Shown in pieces: positions 57,570 to 64,000 of a stretch of DNA of 64,000 bases. Made by a program: the position numbers and the translations under genes. The DNA lies in contig NZ_CP046027.1 in NCBI RefSeq assembly GCF_009671065.1, positions 1,984,001-2,048,000 of the forward strand. The letters run 5' to 3'. Source of the DNA: Neisseria brasiliensis. GTDB lineage: Bacteria > Pseudomonadota > Gammaproteobacteria > Burkholderiales > Neisseriaceae. The notes beneath the pieces were generated by a model that ran no database searches, was not told the DNA's origin, and worked only from the letters and a program-made list of their open reading frames with translations. Numbering within the stretch: position 1 is the stretch's first letter; each line of letters starts with the position of its first letter.

Positions 57570-59447
57570 ATGTTTTTTGCCCCTTCCCGTGTCCGCGCTG
57601 TGGCTGCAGCGGTGATGATGTTGTTTGCTGTTGAAAGTTATGCGGCCAACGAAATCAAAGTCCAGCCCAAAGCGGCCAAAGAAGTAAAAGAGCTGATTCA
57701 GAAAAAAAGCCGCTATACGCCCGAAGAGCGTGAATTAGAGCGCCAGCGTCGTGTAGGCGTGATTGATCGTGCCAATACCGTATTTACCTTATTGGGCGGT
57801 GAAATGGCATTGCAAAAAGGTGATGCCGGCACGGCATTGGCGACCTATATGGTGTCGCTCAACCGTACAAAATCTCCGGAAGTGGCCGAGCGTGCCTTAG
57901 AAATGGCGGTGTCACTCAATGCGTTTGAACAAGCCGAGATGATTTATCAGAAGTGGCGTGAAATTGAGCCGGTACCGAGTGCGGCACAAAAACGCATGGC
58001 TTGGGTACGCGATTTGCTGATGGGCAATGCCGACCAAAAACTAAGTGGCTTGGATGATGTGTTGCACAATGCCACTGAAGAGCAAACGCAGCGTATCTTC
58101 TTGCTGCTGGCGCAAGCAGCAGTGCAGCAGCAAGGCTTGGCGGAAAAAGCAGGCAGAGAAGTGCATAAAGCGGCGAAAAAATATCCCAATATGCCGGAAG
58201 CGGCGATTGCCGATGTAATTTTCAGCGCGCAAGAAGGTGACGAACGCCATGCGATAGAAGCCATGCAGCGCTTGGCTATGTTGGATGCGGAAATTTTGCC
58301 ACCGACCTTATTAACCATGCGTTTGGTGGCGCAACGCCAGCCGCAAATGCTCAACCGCTTTTTTGAAGAAACCAATACCGCTTATTTGTCACCGGTGTGG
58401 CAGGAGTTGGAAATCAGCAGCCTGATTGCCTCGAGACAGTTGGACAAAGCCTATGTGCGTCTGCAACAATTATTGGCAGCCAATCCGAATGCCGATTTGT
58501 ATGTTCAGGCGGCCTTATTGTCGGCGAGCCGTAAAGAAGATATTTCGGTCACCGAAAATTATTTGGAAAAAGCCTACAATACCGGCACACGCGAGCAGCA
58601 AGGCCACGCAGCGATTATCGGTGCCATGCGTTATGCGGATATGAAAAATTATGCCGATGCCAAAAGATGGGTGAATAAAATCAGCGCGCCGGAATATGCG
58701 TTTGATAAAGCGGTGTTGAAAGCTTCGATTGCGGCAGAAGAAGGCAATATGGCCGCAGCCTTAACCGAAGCCCGCCGTGCAGAAAAGCTGCCTGAGCAAC
58801 AAGGCAGGTTCTTTGGTGCGGCAGAATTGCAGCGTGTTTACCTGTTTGCTTTGGCGCAAAGCGATAAACCGCAAACCGCATTGGCAGAATTGAATCAGAT
58901 GATGGCTAAAGCCGCCAAACAGCCTGAAGTTGCTGATCGTTTGCCGGATATTCTGTATCAACGTGCGATGGTTTACGAAAAATTAGGCCAGCATGAAAAA
59001 GCCATTGCCGATTTGCGCCGCTATAACGATTTGAATCCCAATAGTGCCAGCGGCATGAATGCTTTGGGCTATACTTTATTGATTATGCCTAATAGCAAGC
59101 CATATTTTGATGAAGCGTTTCAGTTGATTCAGACGGCCTACCATTTGGAGCCGGAGTCTGCTGCAATTAACGACAGCTTGGGTTGGGCTTATTACCTGAA
59201 AGGCGATGCGCAAGCAGCCTTGCCGTATTTGGAATATGCTTATCGTGAGTATCCCGATGCGGAAGTGGCGGCACACTTGGGTGAAGTGTTGTGGCAACTG
59301 GGTCAACAAGAGCAAGCCAAACAAATTTGGCGAGATGGTTTGCAAAAAGAGGGTGACAAAGCCTTGTTAAAAGCGACCATGAAACGCTTTGGCGTAGCAG
59401 TGCCAAATGCGCAGCCTGCGCGCAAAGCAAAACCTAAAGCAAAATAA
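57570..59447 (+). CDS. Periplasmic TPR-repeat protein upstream of lolB
   Basis: 625 residues with signal peptide (MFFAPSRVRAVAAAVMMLFAVESYA, cut after SYA). The mature protein is built from TPR-like helical repeats, clearest at the C-terminus: RAMVYEKLGQHEKAIADLRRY, INDSLGWAYYLKGDAQAALPYL, VAAHLGEVLWQLGQQEQAKQIW. ATG 57570 is preferred because AAAGGA lies seven bases upstream; the ATG at 57564 abuts that site. Position before lolB is typical in Neisseria and other beta-proteobacteria, where the gene is often called a tetratricopeptide protein of unknown role. A protein-protein scaffold in the envelope is inferred. Confidence 0.88.
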   Translation: MFFAPSRVRAVAAAVMMLFAVESYAANEIKVQPKAAKEVKELIQKKSRYTPEERELERQRRVGVIDRANTVFTLLGGEMALQKGDAGTALATYMVSLNRTKSPEVAERALEMAVSLNAFEQAEMIYQKWREIEPVPSAAQKRMAWVRDLLMGNADQKLSGLDDVLHNATEEQTQRIFLLLAQAAVQQQGLAEKAGREVHKAAKKYPNMPEAAIADVIFSAQEGDERHAIEAMQRLAMLDAEILPPTLLTMRLVAQRQPQMLNRFFEETNTAYLSPVWQELEISSLIASRQLDKAYVRLQQLLAANPNADLYVQAALLSASRKEDISVTENYLEKAYNTGTREQQGHAAIIGAMRYADMKNYADAKRWVNKISAPEYAFDKAVLKASIAAEEGNMAAALTEARRAEKLPEQQGRFFGAAELQRVYLFALAQSDKPQTALAELNQMMAKAAKQPEVADRLPDILYQRAMVYEKLGQHEKAIADLRRYNDLNPNSASGMNALGYTLLIMPNSKPYFDEAFQLIQTAYHLEPESAAINDSLGWAYYLKGDAQAALPYLEYAYREYPDAEVAAHLGEVLWQLGQQEQAKQIWRDGLQKEGDKALLKATMKRFGVAVPNAQPARKAKPKAK

Positions 59448-59451
59448 TACG

Positions 59452-59487
59452 AGGCCGTCTGAAAATATCGTCGTTTTTAGACGGCCT
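59452..59487 (+). terminator. Imperfect inverted DUS pair after the TPR gene
   Basis: AGGCCGTCTGAAAA (about 59452-59465) faces TTTTTAGACGGCCT (about 59474-59487) with one mismatch. It may only weaken read-through into lolB. Confidence 0.5.
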
Positions 59488-59510
59488 GACTGAAGTAATT
59501 CGGAGTGATG

Positions 59511-60095
59511 ATGACGTTTAAATTATATGTGTCTACTTTGGCAGCCTTGGTATTGGCAGCGTGTGCCCAACCCAATATGCCGCAGCAAAACAGTTGGCCG
59601 CAAGCGGATAACACAAGCAACTTTACCGCAGAAGGCCGCTTGGTAGTAAAAATGGACGGTAAAGGTTCGTATGCCAATTTTGATTGGGCGTATCAAAACC
59701 AAGTGCAAACCATCAACGTGAATACCCCATTGGGCAATACGGTCGGCCAATTGTGCCAAGATAAGCAGGGCGTATTGGCGGTGGACAATAAAGGGCAGGT
59801 TTATCACGCCCAAACCGCAGAACAATTAAGCCAGCAGTTATTGGGCTTTGAATTGCCGGTGCAATATCTGCATATTTGGGCAAATGGTAAACGCGTGGCC
59901 GATGCGCCGTATCAATTGCTTTCAGACGGCCGTTTACAGCAATTCGACTGGACCATCAGCCGAACGCTCAATCAGGCAGGCCAAGCACGTGTATTGTTAT
60001 TGGAAAGCGCGAAATTGAGCGTGCGGCTGGTGTTTGATGAAATGGATACCCAGCCGGAACCGACTGCGCAACAACAATGCGCCACCCGTGGCTAA
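59511..60095 (+). CDS. lolB: Outer-membrane lipoprotein insertase LolB
   Basis: Receives lipoproteins from LolA and inserts them in the outer membrane. Lipoprotein signal with LAAC (Cys18 from the chosen start). FTAEGRLVVKMDGKGSYANFDWAYQ and INVNTPLGNTVGQL are LolB core strands; LHIWANGKRVADAPYQLL matches the protruding region. About 194 residues. GTG, ATG and ATG lie in a row (59505-59513); CGGAG fits the last ATG best. ispE follows 9 bp later. This lolB-ispE-tRNA-prs order is common in proteobacteria. Confidence 0.93.
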   Translation: MTFKLYVSTLAALVLAACAQPNMPQQNSWPQADNTSNFTAEGRLVVKMDGKGSYANFDWAYQNQVQTINVNTPLGNTVGQLCQDKQGVLAVDNKGQVYHAQTAEQLSQQLLGFELPVQYLHIWANGKRVADAPYQLLSDGRLQQFDWTISRTLNQAGQARVLLLESAKLSVRLVFDEMDTQPEPTAQQQCATRG

Positions 60096-60104
60096 GGAGG
60101 CCGT

Positions 60105-60950
60105 ATGAACATTCCGCAGCATGCGCAAGCTTTTTTAGCGCCGGCTAAGTTAAACTTGGATTTGCGCATTACCGGCCGCAGAGCAGACGGTTATCACGAA
60201 TTGGAAAGCATTTTTTGCCTGATTGACTTGTATGACACTGTTTATCTGGCTTTGCGCGACGATGGCCAGATTGTGCTGCACACGCCTGTCGAAGGAGTGA
60301 CGCAGGAGCAGGATTTAGCCTATCGTGCAGCTGCTGCATTAAAAACGCATACCCAATCTGCCGGTGGGGTGGATATTTGGTTGGACAAAAAGATTCCAAT
60401 GGGTGGCGGATTAGGTGGAGGCAGCTCCGATGCGGCAATGGTTTTGATGGCGTTAAACCGATTATGGCAATGCGGCTTGAGCGAGCAAGAATTGATTGAT
60501 TTGGGCGTTACGCTGGGGGCAGATGTGCCGTTTTTTATCTTTGGGCGCAGCGCATTTGCGCGTGGTGTCGGAGAGAAATTAATCGAAATAGATGTGCCAA
60601 AACAATGGTATGTTATTGTGAAGCCTGATGTGCATGTGGCAACCGGAAAAATTTTTTCCCATCCACACTTGACACGCGATTCCAAACCAAGCATAATGCC
60701 TGCTTTCCAAGCATTACAGCCATTTCGCAATGATATGCAGGCGGTGGTGTTTCAGGAGTATCCTGAAGTTTGGGAAGCTTATCTTGAGATGTCGAAGCAT
60801 GGTGACGCATTAATGACCGGTTCCGGTGCGTGTATTTTTATTCCATGTCAGCTTCAAGAAGAAGCAGAAAATATATACCAACAAGTTTCTAAAATATATG
60901 AAGCATATTGTGTTGAAGGTTTAGCTGTTCATCCTTTGTTTCATGTATAA
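60105..60950 (+). CDS. ispE: 4-diphosphocytidyl-2-C-methyl-D-erythritol kinase
   Basis: Fourth step of the MEP pathway; phosphorylates CDP-methylerythritol. GHMP-kinase motifs: FLAPAKLNLDLRITGRRADGYHELESIF, then the ATP loop MGGGLGGGSSDAAMVLMALN, and the C-terminal MTGSGACIFIP. 281 residues. AAGGAGG upstream gives a strong ribosome site. With ispD and ispF, three enzymes of the pathway are in this window. Confidence 0.97.
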   Translation: MNIPQHAQAFLAPAKLNLDLRITGRRADGYHELESIFCLIDLYDTVYLALRDDGQIVLHTPVEGVTQEQDLAYRAAAALKTHTQSAGGVDIWLDKKIPMGGGLGGGSSDAAMVLMALNRLWQCGLSEQELIDLGVTLGADVPFFIFGRSAFARGVGEKLIEIDVPKQWYVIVKPDVHVATGKIFSHPHLTRDSKPSIMPAFQALQPFRNDMQAVVFQEYPEVWEAYLEMSKHGDALMTGSGACIFIPCQLQEEAENIYQQVSKIYEAYCVEGLAVHPLFHV

Positions 60951-60960
60951 GTGAACCAGT

Positions 60961-61036
60961 TGGGGAGTCGTCAAGCGGTTAAGACACTGGATTTTGATTC
61001 CAGCATGCGAAGGTTCGAATCCTTCCTCCCCAGCCA
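60961..61036 (+). tRNA. tRNA-Gln (anticodon TTG), copy 1
   Basis: Cloverleaf: acceptor TGGGGAG pairs with CTCCCCA, discriminator G, encoded CCA (61034-61036). Anticodon arm CTGGA-TTTTGAT-TCCAG gives TTG, reading CAA/CAG. T-loop GGTTCGAATCC. Starts 11 bp past ispE. Confidence 0.97.
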
Positions 61037-61048
61037 TCCACACTTTGT

Positions 61049-61124
61049 TGGGGAGTCGTCAAGCGGTTAAGACACTGGATTTTGATTCCAGCATGCGAAG
61101 GTTCGAATCCTTCCTCCCCAGCCA
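61049..61124 (+). tRNA. tRNA-Gln (anticodon TTG), copy 2
   Basis: Identical to copy 1 over all 76 bases including CCA; spacer of 12 bases before it. Confidence 0.97.
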
Positions 61125-61135
61125 ACACCCTTTAT

Positions 61136-61211
61136 TGGGGAGTCGTCAAGCGGTTAAGACACTGGATTTTGATTCCAGCATGCGAAGGTTCGAATCCTTC
61201 CTCCCCAGCCA
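61136..61211 (+). tRNA. tRNA-Gln (anticodon TTG), copy 3
   Basis: Identical to copies 1 and 2; spacer of 11 bases before it. A terminator follows after four bases. Confidence 0.97.
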
Positions 61212-61214
61212 AAT

Positions 61215-61248
61215 AAAAGCGTGTAAGTTTTCTTACACGCTTTTTTAT
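61215..61248 (+). terminator. tRNA-Gln operon terminator, T-tract used as IS target
   Basis: AAAAGCGTGTAAG (61215-61227) pairs with CTTACACGCTTTT (61232-61244), 13 bp with loop TTTT, then TTAT. The IS begins right after TTTAT (61244-61248). Confidence 0.9.
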
Positions 61249-61332
61249 CAGGCTGCGCCGTAAAACTTCGCCGTTCACGGCGGAGATATAAGGCGCGGAC
61301 TGCGTAGCAGTCCTAAAACCGTTGATATTCAG

Positions 61333-61749
61333 TTAATCAGGCGTTTTCTGCTGTTCAATATACTGCCGAATAATCGTAATCGGCGCACCACCACAGCTAC
61401 CTGCAAAATAAGACGGCGACCACAACGCACCGCCCCATAATTTTTGTTTGATGCTTGGATAATTTTTCTGTCTAATCATGCGGCTAGATACACCTTTCAA
61501 GCTGTTCACCAGTTTTGAAATAGACACTTTGGGCGGATAGTTCACAAGTAAATGAACATGGTCATCTTCGCCGTCAAATTCCACCAGTTGCGCTTCAAAA
61601 TCGGTGCAGACGCTCTCAAAAATACCGCGCATATCGTCCAAAATTTCTTTTGTGAACACTTTTCGGCGATATTTTGCGACAAATACCAAATGTACATGAA
61701 GATTAAAAACAACGTGCCGACCACGTCTTAAATCAGTTTCTTTTTCCAT
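61333..61749 (-). CDS. tnpA: IS200-type Y1 HUH transposase TnpA, copy 2
   Basis: Same 138-residue protein as at 37669-38085, with H64-V-H66 and Tyr130 intact. Presumably active. Confidence 0.95.
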   Translation of the reverse strand: MEKETDLRRGRHVVFNLHVHLVFVAKYRRKVFTKEILDDMRGIFESVCTDFEAQLVEFDGEDDHVHLLVNYPPKVSISKLVNSLKGVSSRMIRQKNYPSIKQKLWGGALWSPSYFAGSCGGAPITIIRQYIEQQKTPD

Positions 61750-61793
61750 AGACCAAGTGTAAAATTGCTAAAAATTCCATTATCCATGAAATC

Positions 61794-62936
61794 ATGTTAA
61801 TACTCAAAACATTCAAATTTGAACTGATGCCAAACGGCGAGCAAATCCGCAAAATGAAACAATTTTGCGGTTGTTCGCGTTTCGTATTCAATCGTGCTTT
61901 GGCGTATCAAAACGAACAATATCAACAAGATAATTCGTTCAAATTTAGCTACACCAAAATCGCAAATTTGCTGCCTGAATGGAAACGAGAATTAGACTGG
62001 CTAAAAGACTGCCACAGCCAAGTTTTGCAGCAAAGTTTGAAAGACTTGGAAAGCGCATTCAAAAACTTCTTTGCCAAACGCGCAGATTTCCCCAAATTCA
62101 AACGCAAAGGCGAAAAAGACAGTTTCCGCTTTCCGCAAGGCTGTAAATTGGAGCAGCAAAATAATCGTATCTATTTGCCCAAAATCGGTTGGGTGCGCTA
62201 TCGCAACAGCCGACACGTTTCAGGCAGCCTGAAAAACGTAACCGTATCGCAAAAATGCGGTAAATGGTTTGTATCTATGCAAACCGAAACCGAGCAGGAA
62301 ATCGCGCAGCCAAACGGTGGCGAAACTGGGATTGATATGGGTGTTGCCAAATTTGCAACATTGTCCAATGGTCAGTTTTTTGAGCCAATCAACGCATTCA
62401 AAACGTTGAAAGGCAAACTAGCAAAACTGCAAAAACAGTTCAAACACAAAACCAAATTCAGCAAAAACTGGCAGAAACTGAAAGCAAAAATCAGCCGTTT
62501 GCACCACAAAATCAGCAATATCCGTAAAAACTACCTGCACCAAATCAGCAGCGCAATCAGCCAAAACCACGCGATTGTGTATGTGGAAGATTTGCAGGTG
62601 GCGAATATGTCCAAATCCGCTAAAGGCAACGCCGTGCAGCATGGAAAAAACGTTGCTGCCAAATCAAGCTTAAACCGTGCGATTTTAGACCAGTCTTGGT
62701 TTGAGTTTCGCCGTCAGTTGGACTATAAGCTGTTGTGGCGCGGTGGGCATTTGGTGGCTGTTCCGCCACAAAATACCAGTCGTTGTTGCCCAGCTTGCGG
62801 ACATACTGCCAAAGATAACCGTCAAACACAGGCAAACTTTGAATGTGTGCAATGTGGCTATCAAAACAATGCGGATATTGTGGGTGCAATCAATGTGTTA
62901 AAGCGCGGTCAAGAGATTTTGGCAGCGCAAAAGTAA
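61794..62936 (+). CDS. tnpB: TnpB RNA-guided nuclease, copy 2
   Basis: Same 380-residue protein as at 38130-39272 with Asp181, Glu265, Asp361 and the four-Cys zinc finger. It would be guided by a different flank (63097-63116). Confidence 0.95.
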   Translation: MLILKTFKFELMPNGEQIRKMKQFCGCSRFVFNRALAYQNEQYQQDNSFKFSYTKIANLLPEWKRELDWLKDCHSQVLQQSLKDLESAFKNFFAKRADFPKFKRKGEKDSFRFPQGCKLEQQNNRIYLPKIGWVRYRNSRHVSGSLKNVTVSQKCGKWFVSMQTETEQEIAQPNGGETGIDMGVAKFATLSNGQFFEPINAFKTLKGKLAKLQKQFKHKTKFSKNWQKLKAKISRLHHKISNIRKNYLHQISSAISQNHAIVYVEDLQVANMSKSAKGNAVQHGKNVAAKSSLNRAILDQSWFEFRRQLDYKLLWRGGHLVAVPPQNTSRCCPACGHTAKDNRQTQANFECVQCGYQNNADIVGAINVLKRGQEILAAQK

Positions 62937-63096
62937 AATGAAGTTTCAGGGCAGGACGTGCCCGTAGCGTCTGTGAAGTGAACCGTGCAGTAAGGCGGTC
63001 AGCAGCAGAAACCCACCGAAGCGATTTGTGAATGGCTCAATGCCGTTCACAAATCGCCGTAGGAATTCCCTCCCTTCAGGGAGGGAAGGACGTCAA
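62937..63096 (+). ncRNA. Predicted omega (reRNA) scaffold of TnpB, copy 2
   Basis: Same hairpins as copy 1 (11 bp at 63022-63056; 9 bp at 63066-63087). The adjoining guide would be GTTGTAAATTGACG and following bases, upstream of prs. Confidence 0.5.
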
Positions 63097-63128
63097 GTTG
63101 TAAATTGACGAATTTATCTGCTGAATCC

Positions 63129-63157
63129 TTGGGTTTGTGTCTTATTTTGCGTATAAT
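63129..63157 (+). promoter_or_regulatory. prs promoter
   Basis: TTGGGT (63129-63134), 17-bp spacer, TATAAT (63152-63157), placing the start near 63164. The IS end is 32 bp upstream of the -35, so the promoter is intact. Confidence 0.6.
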
Positions 63158-63243
63158 GTCGGGCTTAACGTCAATGTACACAAGCAGAGGAAAGCAAGAT
63201 GTTTTCTGAGCAATGTTTGAATCAAAAATCAGGTGAAAATGAT

Positions 63244-64000
63244 ATGGCCGCATATGATAGTTTGATGGTATTTACCGGTAATGCCAATCCCGATTTAGCC
63301 CAACGTGTTGTGAAACACTTGGATATTTCATTGGGCGAAGCCAATGTAAGCAAATTCTCCGATGGTGAAGTCGCCATTGAATTATTGGAAAATGTACGCG
63401 GCCGCGATGTATTCATTCTGCAGCCGACTTGTGCGCCAACCAATGACAACCTGATGGAAATTCTGACCATGGCAGATGCCTTGAAGCGCGCCTCTGCCGG
63501 CCGTATTACTGCCGCGATTCCTTATTTCGGCTATGCCCGCCAAGACCGCCGCCCGCGTTCGGTTCGTGTGCCGATTTCGGCCAAATTGGTTGCCAATATG
63601 TTGTATTCAGCCGGTATCGACCGCGTGTTGACCGTTGATTTGCATGCCGACCAAATCCAAGGCTTCTTTGATATTCCAGTGGACAATATTTATGCCACGC
63701 CGGTTTTGCTCAATGACATTGCCCAGCAACGCATCGAAAACCTGACCGTCGTCAGCCCTGATATCGGTGGTGTGGTGCGTGCGCGTGCAGTAGCTAAAGC
63801 GCTGAATGTGGACTTGGCGATTATCGACAAACGTCGTCCTAAAGCCAACGTTGCCGAAGTAATGAACATCATCGGTGATGTTCAAGGCCGTACTTGTTTG
63901 ATTATTGACGATATGATTGATACCGCCAATACCTTATGCAAAGCCGCTTCTGCACTGAAAGAGCGTGGTGCTGAACGTGTTTTGGCTTATGCAACGCATC
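63244..64000 (+). CDS. prs: Ribose-phosphate pyrophosphokinase (PRPP synthetase), 5' part
   Basis: Makes PRPP from ribose 5-phosphate and ATP for nucleotide, His and Trp synthesis; rpiA in this window feeds it. The first ~252 residues are seen: MVFTGNANPDLAQRV, SVSKFSDGEV-like NVSKFSDGEV, IPYFGYARQDRRPRSVRVPI (ATP site), DLHADQIQGFF, IDKRRPKANV and the PRPP loop LIIDDMIDTANTL. ATG 63244 (MAAYDSLMV) is chosen because of AGGTGAAA and family N-termini; an in-frame ATG at 63199 with AGAGGAAAG would add 15 residues. The 3' end is outside the window. Confidence 0.96.
   Translation, partial: MAAYDSLMVFTGNANPDLAQRVVKHLDISLGEANVSKFSDGEVAIELLENVRGRDVFILQPTCAPTNDNLMEILTMADALKRASAGRITAAIPYFGYARQDRRPRSVRVPISAKLVANMLYSAGIDRVLTVDLHADQIQGFFDIPVDNIYATPVLLNDIAQQRIENLTVVSPDIGGVVRARAVAKALNVDLAIIDKRRPKANVAEVMNIIGDVQGRTCLIIDDMIDTANTLCKAASALKERGAERVLAYATH

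Larger units (their letters stand above)
61249..63096. mobile_element. IS200/IS605-family element, copy 2 (1848 bp)
   Basis: Appears identical to 37585-39432 at an offset of 23664 bp, including both genes, end hairpins (61269-61282, 61297-61313, 63066-63087) and the left TTTAT flank. It sits between the tRNA-Gln terminator and the prs promoter; neither gene is broken. Lack of differences indicates recent transposition or gene conversion. Confidence 0.93.

Noticed and set aside
60961..61211. Direct repeats with short spacers, CRISPR-like at first sight
   Set aside because: Each repeat folds as a full tRNA-Gln with CCA; spacers are nearly invariant in length and no cas gene is present.
60994..61263. 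89-residue repetitive open frame across the tRNA cluster
   Set aside because: It is only translation of the tRNA genes; no ribosome site and the repeats are explained by tRNA copies.
443..63096. Dozens of 10-12 base repeats (GCCGTCTGAA) as a novel repeat family
   Set aside because: They are the known neisserial DNA uptake sequence; only unusual positions or forms are reported.
1..64000. Prophage, restriction-modification or other defence island
   Set aside because: Apart from the IS elements all genes are housekeeping or small envelope proteins in usual composition; no integrase, capsid, methylase or defence nuclease cluster is visible.

Overview
The window is a stretch of ordinary chromosome from a Neisseria species. 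The 10-base core GCCGTCTGAA (DNA uptake sequence, DUS) occurs dozens of times, mostly in the 12-base form AGGCCGTCTGAA (the AG-DUS dialect of commensal Neisseria) and rarely as the ATGCCGTCTGAA form typical of meningococcus and gonococcus. Proteins such as the NarQ/NarP pair, the neighbouring TPR gene and lolB, and Prs look neisserial. A commensal species fits best; the exact species cannot be fixed by eye.

Layout. 1-411: the start of an IS5-like element that runs off the left edge. 495-6813: ftsK, a Na+-coupled transporter, csbD, an AT-rich gap with a candidate small RNA, rsuA, and an unknown gene behind a Fur-box promoter. 7150-15392 (plus strand): dnaQ, ispD, ispF, rpiA, a secreted-type nuclease, hemDX, hemY, hemE. 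15454-24533: M16 protease, cls, fbp, small envelope proteins, rlmJ, a zinc peptidase, ppiB. 24646-32139 (minus strand): a SLC13/DASS transporter, hemB, a lipoprotein, hscB, a HEAT-like gene, iscA, iscU, iscS, iscR. 32502-34978: hisZ-purA. 35105-40327: anaerobic pflB behind a perfect FNR box, an IS200/IS605 element, then pflA. 40398-45630: narP/narQ facing moaD-moaE-mobA-moeA. 45679-52647 (minus strand): ppiA, yceI, leuB, two small genes, a CDF transporter, leuD, two tandem entericidin-like lipoproteins, leuC. 52982-60950: gyrA, a GIY-YIG/membrane/SH3 fusion, a Nudix hydrolase, a TPR protein, lolB, ispE. 60961-64000: three identical tRNA-Gln genes, a second identical IS200/IS605 copy, and the 5' part of prs.

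How the parts fit. Haem synthesis (hemB, hemD, hemE, hemX, hemY), iron-sulphur assembly (isc) and a Fur-type promoter form an iron theme. pflB/pflA, FNR, NarQP and molybdopterin genes point to life at low oxygen. Three MEP-pathway genes (ispD, ispE, ispF) are present. Many genes end in an inverted DUS pair that can act as a transcription terminator.

Most notable: two identical 1848-bp TnpB-carrying elements, each inserted in the T-tract of a rho-independent terminator; a likely unannotated ~107-nt small RNA at 5265-5371; a GyrA with Tyr at the quinolone-resistance position 95; and a coding-region DUS hairpin lying exactly between two domains of a fusion protein. No prophage, CRISPR array or defence island was seen.
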